From Nonomuraea sp. (GTDB taxonomy: Bacteria > Actinomycetota > Actinomycetes > Streptosporangiales > Streptosporangiaceae), in NCBI GenBank assembly GCA_013362835.1, contig JABFVJ010000488.1, positions 1-8,346 on the forward strand: 8,346 bases of DNA. The letters run 5' to 3'. Below are positions 1 to 6,616 of this stretch, piece by piece. The translations under genes were made by a program, and so were the position numbers. The stretch's first letter is position 1. Each line of letters begins with the position of its first letter. The notes beneath the pieces are model-generated. The model did not search any database and was not told where the DNA came from. It saw only the letters and a list, made by a program, of their open reading frames with translations.

Positions 1-206
1 CCGGGCGTGAGCGCGGCCGCCGCGCCGGAGCCCGCCACGAACGCGGGCCCTTCGAGCAGCGTGATGGGCTCGCCGCGATGGTTCTTCCGCGTCCAGCGCC
101 CGCCCAGGTCGGCCGGTCGGTTCCGGGTGAAGGCGGAGTAGGCGGCGCGGGCGGCGGCGGCGCCGATCGCGGCGCCGGCCAGCGCGTAGAGCAGGCCACG
201 GGCCAT
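1..206 (-). CDS. N-terminal part of an unidentified membrane protein (cut by window edge)
   Basis: An open frame begins with ATG at 206, one base after the steB/mctB stop, and runs off the left edge; about 68 residues are visible. AGGGAG (217-212) stands five bases before the ATG, a good ribosome-binding site. The protein starts MARGLLYALAGAAIGAAAAR, one Ala/Gly-rich hydrophobic segment. A short basic stretch with GRWTRKNHRGEPITLLEGPA follows, then a second small-residue hydrophobic stretch. This layout, with a charged loop holding a conserved-looking RGEPITLLEGPA after the first membrane helix, vaguely recalls MraY/WecA-type polyprenyl-phosphate sugar-phosphate transferases, but the catalytic Asp residues would lie outside the window. 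The tight spacing says it is co-transcribed with steA-steB, which would suit a cell-envelope role. The coding call is fairly secure; the function is a guess. Confidence 0.7.
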   Translation of the reverse strand, partial: MARGLLYALAGAAIGAAAARAAYSAFTRNRPADLGGRWTRKNHRGEPITLLEGPAFVAGSGAAAALTP

Positions 207-207
207 G

Positions 208-1179
208 TCAGCTCCCTGACGAGGACGGTGTAGGTGTGACGGTGGGCAACGCGGGCTGGCCGCCTGAGGCGTTCTTGCCGCCGTAATCGCCGGCGCGCCC
301 GCTCAGTTGCTCCCGGAGAGCGTAGACGATCACGACGCGGCCCGCGGGCATATCGGCGGTGTCGACCGTGGACACGCGCTTGGAGATCTCGCTCTCGTCG
401 CCCAGGGCGGTGATGACCCCCCCGGTGACGGCGGCGTTGGCCGCGGTGCCCGCGAGCACCAGGCCCTTGCCCGCGGTGTCGAACTTGTCGGCCACCGAGA
501 CGAGCGCGCCCGCCTGCGTCTCGGCCTGCTCGCCCTCGTACGGCTTCTCCGGCACGAACATCACGGCCAGCGTGGCCCGCTTGGCGGGGTCGCCGTCGGT
601 GGTGAACAGCCCGCCGGTCTCGAACCCGCTGATCACGGCGGCGGTCGCGGGGTTGGCGGTGCCCGCCTGCGCCTGATCGGTGGTGAGGAACGTGGCGCCG
701 AGCAACGTGGCGGCCTTGTCCCAGGTGGTGGCCGTGGCGGGGAAGACCATGTCGACCGGTTTGAGCTGGTTGACCAGGCCGTCGAGCACGCCGGTGCGCT
801 GGGGGTCGAGGAACTTCTCCGTCAGCGTGACGCGGCCGCTCACCTCGGCGCCGGCCTCTTCGAGCACCTGCTGCTCGGCCTCGCGGAAGGTGGTGCTCGA
901 CCCCGGCGTCTCGACCAGGAGCACGCGCTGGCCGGTCAGCTCGCCGGCGACCAGCTTCGGCGTCATGGTGGTGACGAAGCCGTCGTTGACCGCCTCCCGG
1001 CCCTGCAGCACGTCGATCTGGGCGCGCAGCTCCTCTTTCGTCTTGGTGAGCTGCGCGCTCACCTCCTGCGCGGACTTGACCGCGGGCTCCTGCAGCAGCG
1101 TGGTGCCGAGGACGATGCCCACGGCCAGGGCCAGGAAGATCGCGACGATGGAGACGAGGTGGTAGCGAAAATCGATCAC
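208..1179 (-). CDS. steB: SteB/MctB family protein (usually annotated 'copper transporter')
   Basis: This 323-residue protein matches the actinobacterial MctB family (mycobacterial Rv1698; SteB in corynebacteria). Its N-terminus, MIDFRYHLVSIVAIFLALAV, is the family hallmark. It has one membrane helix (about residues 7-28), a predicted coiled coil (about 36-62), a mixed alpha/beta extracytoplasmic domain, and a Pro/Ser/Thr-rich tail (about 305-323). The start is GTG at 1179 and overlaps the steA stop by four bases (1176-1179). No strong Shine-Dalgarno is visible, so translation is probably coupled to steA. In corynebacteria, SteA and SteB are reported to form a membrane complex in cell separation. 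Rv1698 was described as an outer-membrane channel in copper resistance. Here there is no cysteine and no His/Met-rich copper-binding cluster, and organisms of this kind have no mycolate outer membrane. I therefore favour the SteB role. Family assignment is secure; function is inferred. Confidence 0.88.
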   Translation of the reverse strand: MIDFRYHLVSIVAIFLALAVGIVLGTTLLQEPAVKSAQEVSAQLTKTKEELRAQIDVLQGREAVNDGFVTTMTPKLVAGELTGQRVLLVETPGSSTTFREAEQQVLEEAGAEVSGRVTLTEKFLDPQRTGVLDGLVNQLKPVDMVFPATATTWDKAATLLGATFLTTDQAQAGTANPATAAVISGFETGGLFTTDGDPAKRATLAVMFVPEKPYEGEQAETQAGALVSVADKFDTAGKGLVLAGTAANAAVTGGVITALGDESEISKRVSTVDTADMPAGRVVIVYALREQLSGRAGDYGGKNASGGQPALPTVTPTPSSSGS

Positions 1180-2372
1180 GAGAAGAGTCCGACCAGCCAG
1201 AAGATGAATGCGTTCCAGACGTCTTGCAGGCCGTTCAGCCAGGTTTGGCCGATCGGTGACAAGAAGAGCGCGACCCCCATGGTGATCAGCGCGGTGATCA
1301 CCAGCAACAGCAGCTGGGAGGTGGTGATGCGGCTGCGGTAGAGCCTGCTCACGCCCTTGGCGTCGATGAGCTTGCTGCCGATGATCAGCCGGGTGAGGAA
1401 GGTGCTGGCCATGCCGGAGCGGCCCTTGTCGAGGAACTCCTCCAGCGTGCCGTGGGTGCCGACGGCGACGATCAGCTCGGCGCCCTTGTCGTCGGCCAGG
1501 ATCATGGCGATGTCCTCGCTGGTGCCGGTGGCCGGGAAGATGACCGCCTCGCGGCCGAGCTGGTGCACGCGCTCCAGCCCGGGGGCCCGGCCGTCGCGGT
1601 AGGCGTGGACGACGAGCTCGGCGCCGCAGGTCAGAGCCTTGGTCGAGACGGAGTCGAAGTCGCCGACGATCACGTCGGGCAGGTAGCCGGCCTCCAGCAG
1701 CGCGTCGGCCCCGCCGTCGACGCCGATGAGGATAGGGCGGTATTCCCTGATGTAGGGCCGGAGGGTGGCGATGTCTTCCTTGTAGTGATATCCGCGCACC
1801 ACGATGAGGACATGTCTGCCCTCCATCACGGTGCGGATCTCAGGCACGCCGACTCCGTCGATGAGAAGCTTGCCCTCACCGCGAACGTACTCCATCGTGT
1901 TGACGGCGAAAGCCTCGATCTGCACGGCCAGCCCGGCGCGGGCCTCGGCCATGGCGGCCTCCACGGCCTCGGCCGTCTGCGCGTCGCCCTTGCCGACGAC
2001 GTCGTCGTCGAGGTAGACCACGCCGTCGTTGAGCCGGATGACGTCGCCGTCCTTGATCCGCTCGAACAGCTCCGGATTGGCGTTGTCGACGAACGGGACG
2101 CCCGCCTCCAGCAGGATCTGCGGCCCCAGGTTGGGGTAACGCCCGCTGATGCCGGACGCGACGTTGATCACGGCCGCCGCCCCGCACGCCACCAGCGCCT
2201 CCGCGCTGACCCGGTCAACGTCGACATGGTCGATAATCGCGATTTCCCCGGGCTGGAGGCGTTTGGTGAGCCTCTTGGTACGCCGGTCGATTCTCGCCAC
2301 TGCCGTTACACCGGGAAGGTCACCGACCTTCCTGCCACGGAGGCCCGGCATCCTGCTCCCCGGAACCTTCAT
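1176..2372 (-). CDS. steA: SteA, putative cytokinetic-ring/cell-separation protein with thiamine-pyrophosphokinase-like fold
   Basis: The product is 398 residues from the ATG at 2372. The frame stays open to a TTG at 2411, and a second ATG lies at 2381. The 2372 start is preferred because AGGA (2384-2381) sits eight bases upstream and the product begins MKVPGSRMPGLR, the usual family N-terminus. An N-terminal region (about 20-110) contains SGISGRYPNLGP. The central domain carries thiamine-pyrophosphokinase-like signatures: DGGAD (about 219-223), GDFDS (about 237-241) and TGTSEDIA (about 282-289). The C-terminus has a clear membrane helix (about 353-371) and a shorter hydrophobic segment (about 386-397), so the enzyme-like domain is probably tethered on the cytoplasmic face. 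It is the homologue of Rv1697 and corynebacterial SteA, which works with SteB in peptidoglycan-hydrolase-dependent daughter-cell separation. Thiamine pyrophosphokinase activity should not be assumed. The last four bases overlap steB. Confidence 0.9.
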   Translation of the reverse strand: MKVPGSRMPGLRGRKVGDLPGVTAVARIDRRTKRLTKRLQPGEIAIIDHVDVDRVSAEALVACGAAAVINVASGISGRYPNLGPQILLEAGVPFVDNANPELFERIKDGDVIRLNDGVVYLDDDVVGKGDAQTAEAVEAAMAEARAGLAVQIEAFAVNTMEYVRGEGKLLIDGVGVPEIRTVMEGRHVLIVVRGYHYKEDIATLRPYIREYRPILIGVDGGADALLEAGYLPDVIVGDFDSVSTKALTCGAELVVHAYRDGRAPGLERVHQLGREAVIFPATGTSEDIAMILADDKGAELIVAVGTHGTLEEFLDKGRSGMASTFLTRLIIGSKLIDAKGVSRLYRSRITTSQLLLLVITALITMGVALFLSPIGQTWLNGLQDVWNAFIFWLVGLFS

Positions 2373-2445
2373 CAAGACCATCCTGCCAGAGTGAAACAGC
2401 GCGGAGGCCAAGCACTACGCGGTGTGTCCACTTTGTCGCTGAGGA
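2373..2445 (-). other. recN-steA intergenic gap
   Basis: Seventy-three bases separate the recN stop from the preferred steA start. I see neither a convincing -35/-10 pair nor a stem-loop followed by T residues. The likeliest reading is that steA is transcribed by read-through from recN. The upstream 39 bases are also an open extension of steA, but no ribosome-binding site supports the TTG at 2411. Confidence 0.4.
2381..2384 (-). promoter_or_regulatory. Ribosome-binding site that decides the steA start
   Basis: AGGA lies eight bases before the ATG at 2372, but directly abuts the ATG at 2381 and is downstream of the TTG at 2411. It therefore supports the 2372 start. Confidence 0.5.
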
Positions 2446-4155
2446 TCACCTGTCTGCCGCTGCGAGGCCCAGCAGCTCTTCCGCGTGCGCCCGGCCCAGC
2501 TCCGAATCCTCCAGCCCGGCCAGCATGCGCGAGAGCTCGCGCACCCTTCCCTCGTGGTTGAGCGTGACGACGCCGCTGCGTACGACGCTGCCGTCGCTCG
2601 CCTTCTCGACCACCAGATGCTGGTCGGCGAACGCGGCCACCTGCGGCAGGTGGGTGACGACTATCACCTGCGCGGTGCGCGCCAGCCTGGCCAGCCGGCG
2701 CCCGATCTCGACCGCGGCCTTGCCCCCGACCCCGGCGTCGACCTCGTCGAACACGAACGTCGGCACCGGATCGGCCCCCGCGAACACGACCTCGATGGCG
2801 AGCATCACCCGGCTCAGCTCGCCGCCGGAGGCGCCCTTGTTCAGCGGCAGCGGCGGCGCGGCGGGGTGGGCGGACATCCGCAGCTCGACCTCGTCGACGC
2901 CCTCGGGCCCGAACTCCTGGCTCTGGGTGAGCTGGACCACGACCCTGGCGTGGGGCATGGCGAGCGCGGTCAGCTCCTCGGTCACGGCCTGGCCGAAACG
3001 CTCGGCGGCGGCCTGGCGCACCTTGGTCAGGTCGGCGGCGAGGGCGGTGAGCCGGGCGGTCAGCTCCTCGTACTCGCGGGTGAGCTCCTCGATGCGCTCG
3101 TCGTCGCCTTCGAGCTCGGTCAGCCGGCTCGCGGCCTGCTGGGCCCAGGCGAGGACTCCGGCGCTGTCCTGGGCGTATTTCCTGATCAGGGAGGACAGCA
3201 CGGACCTGCGCTCCTGCACGACGGCGAGGCGAGTGGGGTCGGCCTCGATCGACTCTGCGTAGGCGGCCAGGTCGGTGGCCACGTCGGAGATCAGGTATCC
3301 GGCCTCGGCCAGGCGGTCGGCCACCCCGGCGAGCTGGGAGTCGTAGTCGCGTACGGCCTCGACGGCGGCGCGGGCCTCGCCGAGCAGCGAGATCACGTCG
3401 CGGGCGCCGCCCGCGGCCTCCATCGGATCGCCGAGCAGCGCGGTGTGGGACGTCGTCGCGGCGCTGCGCAGCGCGTCGGCGTGCGAGAGCCGCTCCTCCT
3501 CCTCGCGCAGGTCGGCGTCCTCGCCCGGCTTGGGGTCGACCTTCTCGATCTCCTCCAGGCCGAACCGCAGCAGGTCGGCCTCCTGGGCGCGCTCCCTGGC
3601 CCTGGTGGTCAGCTCGTCGAGCAGCGCGGCCACCTGCTTGTGCCGCTTGTACGCCTGCGTGTACGCCCGCAACGGCTTGACCAGCTCGTTGCCCGCGTAG
3701 CGGTCGAGCGAGGCGCGCTGCCTGGCGGGCTGGAGCAGCCGCTGCTGGTCCATCTGCCCGTGCACCGCGACCAGGTCGTCGGCCAGGTAGGTCAGCGTGC
3801 CGACGGGCACGGTACGGCCGCCGAGCCAGGCCCTGGACCTGCCCTCGGCCGAGACGGTGCGCGAGATGATCAGCTCGCCGTCCTCGATCTCACCGCCGAT
3901 GTCCTCGACCTGCTGGGCCACGCGGCCGCCGGGCTCGATGACGAGCGTGCCCTCGACGGTCGCCTTGTCAGCCCCCGGGCGGACGCGCGAGGGGTCGGCC
4001 CGCCCGCCGAACAGCAGCCCGAGCCCGGTGACGACCATCGTCTTGCCCGCACCGGTCTCGCCGGTGACCACGTTGAAGCCCGGCGAGAGCTCGAGAACGG
4101 CCTCGTCGATGACGCCGAGCCCCTGGATGCGGACCTCCTCGACCCTTGGTCGCAC
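2446..4155 (-). CDS. recN: DNA repair protein RecN (SMC-like ATPase)
   Basis: RecN is a cytoplasmic SMC-family ATPase that acts in double-strand-break repair, holding DNA together for RecA-dependent recombination. The 569-residue product is normal family length. The N-terminal head has Walker A GETGAGKT (residues 32-39). The middle (about 150-400) is Arg/Glu/Ala-rich helical sequence typical of the short RecN coiled coil. The C-terminal head has the ABC signature SGGEL (443-447), Walker B FVFDE (467-471), and the switch histidine in VVTHLPQVA (H502). All ATPase motifs are intact. Translation starts at GTG 4155, with GGGAG (4166-4162) six bases upstream; the N-terminus VRIQGLGVIDEAVLEL fits the family. 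It follows nadK after 94 bases and precedes steA, the standard actinobacterial order. A candidate internal promoter lies in the upstream gap. I see no GAAC-N4-GTTC LexA box there, so SOS control is not supported by sequence. Confidence 0.97.
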   Translation of the reverse strand: MRPRVEEVRIQGLGVIDEAVLELSPGFNVVTGETGAGKTMVVTGLGLLFGGRADPSRVRPGADKATVEGTLVIEPGGRVAQQVEDIGGEIEDGELIISRTVSAEGRSRAWLGGRTVPVGTLTYLADDLVAVHGQMDQQRLLQPARQRASLDRYAGNELVKPLRAYTQAYKRHKQVAALLDELTTRARERAQEADLLRFGLEEIEKVDPKPGEDADLREEEERLSHADALRSAATTSHTALLGDPMEAAGGARDVISLLGEARAAVEAVRDYDSQLAGVADRLAEAGYLISDVATDLAAYAESIEADPTRLAVVQERRSVLSSLIRKYAQDSAGVLAWAQQAASRLTELEGDDERIEELTREYEELTARLTALAADLTKVRQAAAERFGQAVTEELTALAMPHARVVVQLTQSQEFGPEGVDEVELRMSAHPAAPPLPLNKGASGGELSRVMLAIEVVFAGADPVPTFVFDEVDAGVGGKAAVEIGRRLARLARTAQVIVVTHLPQVAAFADQHLVVEKASDGSVVRSGVVTLNHEGRVRELSRMLAGLEDSELGRAHAEELLGLAAADR

Positions 4156-4222
4156 TGCCCACTCCCGTCACTGCCGTGCCTGCCGGCCGGATGTCTGTCT
4201 CCGGACACCTGTTGCCCACGTG

Positions 4223-4228
4223 ATCCTA
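4223..4228 (-). promoter_or_regulatory. Weak candidate -10 box (TAGGAT) ahead of recN
   Basis: In the 94-base gap between nadK and recN the minus strand reads TAGGAT, a good actinobacterial TANNNT -10 hexamer. It would give a transcript leader of roughly 60 bases before the recN GTG. No matching TTGACA-like -35 is present 16-19 bases upstream. This could be a secondary promoter letting recN-steA-steB be expressed apart from tlyA-nadK, or chance. Confidence 0.25.
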
Positions 4229-4249
4229 CGCGTTCCGCCCTCCATTCAT

Positions 4250-5152
4250 TCAGGGTCGCACTCTCCCGCGCCATCCCTGAACGGGTAGCTCGAACTTGGC
4301 GACCAGCCTGTCGGTGAACGGCGCGCCGGTGCTCTCCAGGCCGTGCAGGCGGGCCAGGAGCACCGGTTCGGTGCCCCTGCGGACCTCCACGCGCGCCCCT
4401 GGCGGCAGGTCGAAGCGGCGGCGGCCGTCGCACCACAGGACGCCGCCCGGCGTCTCCGGCAGGATCTCCACGGCCAGCGTGGAACGCGGCGAGACCACCA
4501 GCGGCCTGGCGAACAGCGCGTGGGCGCTGATAGGCACCAGGAGCAGCGCCTCGACCTCCGGCCAGACCACCGGGCCGCCCGCCGAGAACGCGTAGGCGGT
4601 CGAACCGGTAGGGGTGGCGCAGATCACGCCGTCGCAGCCCCAGCGGGACAGCGGCCGCCCGTCGATCTCGGCGACCATCTCCAGCATGCGCTCCTGTTTT
4701 TCGACCGTGGCCTCGTTGAGCGCCCAGGTGTCGGCGATCACCCGGCCGTTCTGCCTGGCCAGGACGTCGATCGTCATGCGCTCCTCGACGTCGTAGCGGC
4801 CCGCGACCACGCTGTCGACCGCCGCGGCCAGGTCGGCCACCTCGGCCTCGGCCAGGAACCCGACATGACCCAGGTTGACCCCGAGCAGCGGCGTTCCGGC
4901 GGGTTTGGCCAGCTCGGCCGAGCGCAGCAGCGACCCGTCGCCGCCGAGCACGATCATGACCTCGGCGTCCTTGGCCGAGCCGGGGTCGTCGCTGGGCACG
5001 ATCTCCACCCTGCCGCAGCCGATGTCACCGGCCTCGGTGTCGAGGACGCGTACGGTGATGCCCGCGTCGACCAGGCGGTTGATGACCAGCCGGGCGCTCT
5101 CTACGGCGGCTCCCCGCCCGGTGTGGACGGCGACCAGCACGGTGCGGTTCAT
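4250..5152 (-). CDS. nadK: NAD kinase (ATP/polyphosphate-dependent NAD+ kinase)
   Basis: NadK phosphorylates NAD+ at the 2' hydroxyl of the adenosine ribose to give NADP+, the only route to NADP in bacteria; it acts in the cytoplasm. The 300-residue protein has the family signatures in order: GGDGS (70-74), the GVNLGHVGFL stretch (about 91-100), the NE pair of the substrate pocket (N146-E147), and TPTGSTAY (180-187) followed by SAGGP. The catalytic Asp is D72. The start is ATG at 5152, overlapping the tlyA stop by four bases (ATGA, 5149-5152). GGAAGGG (5164-5158) lies five bases upstream, so it can be translated both by coupling and independently. The tlyA-nadK-recN order is the widespread actinobacterial arrangement. 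Nothing is missing or truncated. Confidence 0.98.
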   Translation of the reverse strand: MNRTVLVAVHTGRGAAVESARLVINRLVDAGITVRVLDTEAGDIGCGRVEIVPSDDPGSAKDAEVMIVLGGDGSLLRSAELAKPAGTPLLGVNLGHVGFLAEAEVADLAAAVDSVVAGRYDVEERMTIDVLARQNGRVIADTWALNEATVEKQERMLEMVAEIDGRPLSRWGCDGVICATPTGSTAYAFSAGGPVVWPEVEALLLVPISAHALFARPLVVSPRSTLAVEILPETPGGVLWCDGRRRFDLPPGARVEVRRGTEPVLLARLHGLESTGAPFTDRLVAKFELPVQGWRGRVRP

Positions 5153-5961
5153 TGCGGCCCTTCCGCGACGGCACGCTGGATCTCGGCTTCGAGCTCGGCG
5201 ACGGGCGGCTCGCCCTCGCCTTTGCCCAGCCAGAGCAGATATTCGACATTTCCTGACGGACCGGGCAGCGGGCTCGCGGTCACACCCCGCACGCTCAGCC
5301 CCAGCTCCACCGCCTTGGCGGCGGCCTCACGGACGGAACGGGCGCGCAGCTCGGGGTCGCGCACCACCCCGCCCGCCCCCACGAGCTCCTTGCCCACCTC
5401 GAACTGCGGCTTGACCAGCATGACGAAATCGGCCCGCGACGCGGCCACCCGCGCCAGCGCCGGCAGCACCAGCCGCAGCGAGATGAACGACAGGTCGCCG
5501 ACGATCAGCGTCGGCGGCTCGCCCACCATCTCGGGGGTCAGGTCGCGGACGTTGACGCGCTCCATCACGCTCACCCGCTCGTCGGTGCGCAGCGACCACG
5601 CGAGCTGCCCGTAGCCGACGTCGACGGCGAGCACGTGCGCGGCCCCGCGCCGCAGCAGCACGTCGGTGAACCCGCCGGTGGAGGCGCCCGCGTCGAGGCA
5701 CCCGCGCCCCTCCACCGACAGGCTCTCGAACGCCTCCAGCGCCCCGAGCAGTTTGTGCGCTCCCCGCGAAACGTAGTCGGGCCCGTCGGCCGACTCCGCG
5801 ACCACGATGGCCGAGGCGGTCTCCACCTGCGTCGCGGGCTTGCTCGCCCGCTGCCCGCCGACGCTCACGCGCCCGGCCTCGATGAGCTGGACGGCCTGCT
5901 CGCGGGACCTGGCGAGGCCCCGGCGCACCAGCTCGCTGTCGAGACGAATCCTCCGGCTCAC
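5149..5961 (-). CDS. tlyA: TlyA, 16S/23S rRNA (cytidine-2'-O)-methyltransferase with S4 domain
   Basis: TlyA methylates the 2'-O of cytidines in 16S and 23S rRNA using S-adenosylmethionine. In mycobacteria these marks make ribosomes sensitive to capreomycin and viomycin. The 270-residue protein has an N-terminal S4 RNA-binding domain (about 1-60, RLDSELVRRGLARSREQA) and an FtsJ/RrmJ-like methyltransferase domain. The SAM-binding loop is LDAGASTGGFT (about 89-99), and the K-D-K-E tetrad is K70, D156, K184 and E240. Near-identity to M. tuberculosis TlyA is visible around DVGYGQLAWSLR and PLPGPSGNVEY. The interdomain tetrapeptide that is RAWV in the mycobacterial enzyme reads PDYV here. Translation starts at GTG 5961, inside the 4-base overlap with the preceding 57-codon ORF. 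The ribosome-binding site is weak, so coupling is likely. It overlaps nadK by four bases. Confidence 0.96.
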   Translation of the reverse strand: MSRRIRLDSELVRRGLARSREQAVQLIEAGRVSVGGQRASKPATQVETASAIVVAESADGPDYVSRGAHKLLGALEAFESLSVEGRGCLDAGASTGGFTDVLLRRGAAHVLAVDVGYGQLAWSLRTDERVSVMERVNVRDLTPEMVGEPPTLIVGDLSFISLRLVLPALARVAASRADFVMLVKPQFEVGKELVGAGGVVRDPELRARSVREAAAKAVELGLSVRGVTASPLPGPSGNVEYLLWLGKGEGEPPVAELEAEIQRAVAEGPQ

Positions 5962-6131
5962 CGCTCGTCCAGCGCCTCTTCGTCGACGGCGGCGAGAGTG
6001 GACTCCAGCTTCGAGAACGCCTCGTCGAAGACGGCCACGTGCTCGCTCACCGGCAGCTCGCCCACCTGGCCGAGATCGGCCACGATGGCGTCGACCCGCT
6101 CGTCACCGGTCACCTCCGGCAGCTCACTCAT
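5958..6131 (-). CDS. Small acidic protein (57 residues), first gene of the tlyA operon
   Basis: An ATG at 6131 opens a 57-codon frame that ends exactly in a GTGA overlap with the tlyA start (5958-5961). The product begins MSELPEVTGDERVDAIVADL and ends AAVDEEALDER. It is strongly acidic, has no cysteine or membrane segment, and looks amphipathic-helical (about residues 10-50). A small ORF occupies the same place in M. tuberculosis (Rv1693), so this is a conserved slot rather than noise, though I only recall the homologue roughly. No good Shine-Dalgarno precedes the ATG, but a -10 hexamer at the correct distance suggests leaderless translation. Function is unknown. It might be a partner of TlyA or simply a leader ORF that couples tlyA translation. 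Coding status is well supported by the exact overlap and by its position. Confidence 0.8.
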   Translation of the reverse strand: MSELPEVTGDERVDAIVADLGQVGELPVSEHVAVFDEAFSKLESTLAAVDEEALDER

Positions 6132-6137
6132 GACTCG

Positions 6138-6143
6138 ACCGTA
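6138..6143 (-). promoter_or_regulatory. Predicted -10 box of the tlyA-nadK-recN-steAB operon (leaderless start)
   Basis: The minus strand reads TACGGT, then six bases (CGAGTC), then the ATG at 6131. This places the expected transcription start on the A of the start codon, so the mRNA would be leaderless, a common actinobacterial mode. It explains why the ORF lacks a Shine-Dalgarno. No convincing -35 box is seen 16-19 bases upstream, where the sequence is GC-rich. Confidence 0.5.
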
Positions 6144-6243
6144 ACGCCTCGCGCGAGCGCCCGGGACCTTGGCAGGCGTGTCATGCGTTGAAGGTCATAC
6201 AGGGGTGCTAGTGATGTGGAACGCTACCGACCGCAAAGGGAAG

Positions 6244-6249
6244 AAAGGA
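6244..6249 (+). promoter_or_regulatory. Ribosome-binding site for the SCP2 gene
   Basis: AAAGGA lies eight bases before the ATG at 6258. A second purine run, AAAGGGA (about 6235-6241), would serve the alternative ATG at 6249. The two starts differ by only three residues. Confidence 0.55.
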
Positions 6250-6257
6250 TGCCCAAC

Positions 6258-6605
6258 ATGGCAAGCGTCGAGGAGTGCCGGGCGGCACTGGCCAAGCTCG
6301 TCGCCCAGTTCGACGAGATCGGCGCGGAGGATCGTGCCAAACACGTGGTCGAGCGCACGGTCAGCGCACGGGTGTCCGATCTCGGCGTGAGCTTCTACGG
6401 CCGGCTGCACCACGGGGGGCTCGATCCGTTCACCGAGGAGCCGCCGGCCGGGGGCAGGCCCGCCGACGTCAAGATCACGATCGTGAGCGACGACCTGGTC
6501 GCGCTGGTGGACGGCGAGCTGGATCTGGCGCGCGCGCTGCTCGGGGGGCGGGTGAAGATCGACGCGAGCTTCGGCGACCTGCTGCGTCTGCGGAAGCTGA
6601 TCTGA
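6258..6605 (+). CDS. SCP2 sterol-binding domain protein
   Basis: The product is 115 residues from ATG 6258 (118 from ATG 6249); the frame is open back to a GTG at 6216. I chose 6258 because AAAGGA lies eight bases upstream and the protein then begins MASVEECRAALAKLV, like actinobacterial relatives. The body looks like a small SCP2 (sterol carrier protein 2) fold. An N-terminal helix is followed by a strand-rich middle (VSARVSDLGVSFYGRL, then VKITIVSDDLVALVDGEL, about 71-88). The C-terminus, ALLGGRVKIDASFGDLLRLR (about 93-112), matches the family pattern of a small-G-x-[VI]-K-[IV]-x-G/A turn before the last helix. SCP2 domains bind lipids in a hydrophobic pocket; bacterial ligands are mostly unknown. 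No catalytic domain is fused and no signal peptide is seen, so it is cytoplasmic. It diverges from the tlyA operon and converges on the HAD gene with a 27-base gap. Confidence 0.85.
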   Translation: MASVEECRAALAKLVAQFDEIGAEDRAKHVVERTVSARVSDLGVSFYGRLHHGGLDPFTEEPPAGGRPADVKITIVSDDLVALVDGELDLARALLGGRVKIDASFGDLLRLRKLI

Positions 6606-6616
6606 GCGCCGCTTCC

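Larger units (their letters stand above)
6132..6257. other. Divergent intergenic region between the tlyA operon and the SCP2 gene
   Basis: This 126-base stretch must hold promoters for both directions. Leftward is the TACGGT -10 box (6143-6138). A perfect 10-base palindrome, CTCGCGCGAG (6148-6157), lies just upstream of that box. Rightward, TTGGCA (6169-6174) and TTGAAG (6188-6193) resemble -35 boxes, but neither has a clear TANNNT partner at 16-19 bases; TAGTGA (6209-6214) follows the second after 15 bases. The SCP2 promoter therefore remains unresolved. Confidence 0.4.

Noticed and set aside
2373..2411. Longer SteA starting at TTG 2411 or ATG 2381
   Set aside because: TTG has no Shine-Dalgarno and the AGG directly abuts the ATG at 2381; AGGA is properly spaced only for 2372.
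4179..4208. Imperfect hairpin around TGTCCGGAGACA in the recN leader
   Set aside because: Arms are only four bases without a bulge, and there is no T-run; not distinguishable from chance.
4168..4245. Small 25-codon ORF (starting MEGGTRRITW) between nadK and recN, and a 7-codon one at 4249
   Set aside because: No ribosome-binding site and no recognisable family. Frames of this length are expected by chance in such G+C-rich sequence.
4156..4249. LexA/SOS box upstream of recN
   Set aside because: RecN is SOS-controlled in many bacteria, but no GAAC-N4-GTTC palindrome occurs in the 94-base gap; GAACGCGTAGG has only one half-site.
2485..4317. Long plus-strand open frame opposite recN (and similar ones opposite steA, steB and nadK)
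   Set aside because: The composition is typical of antisense frames in G+C-rich DNA, with no domain, whereas the minus-strand frames carry full catalytic motifs.
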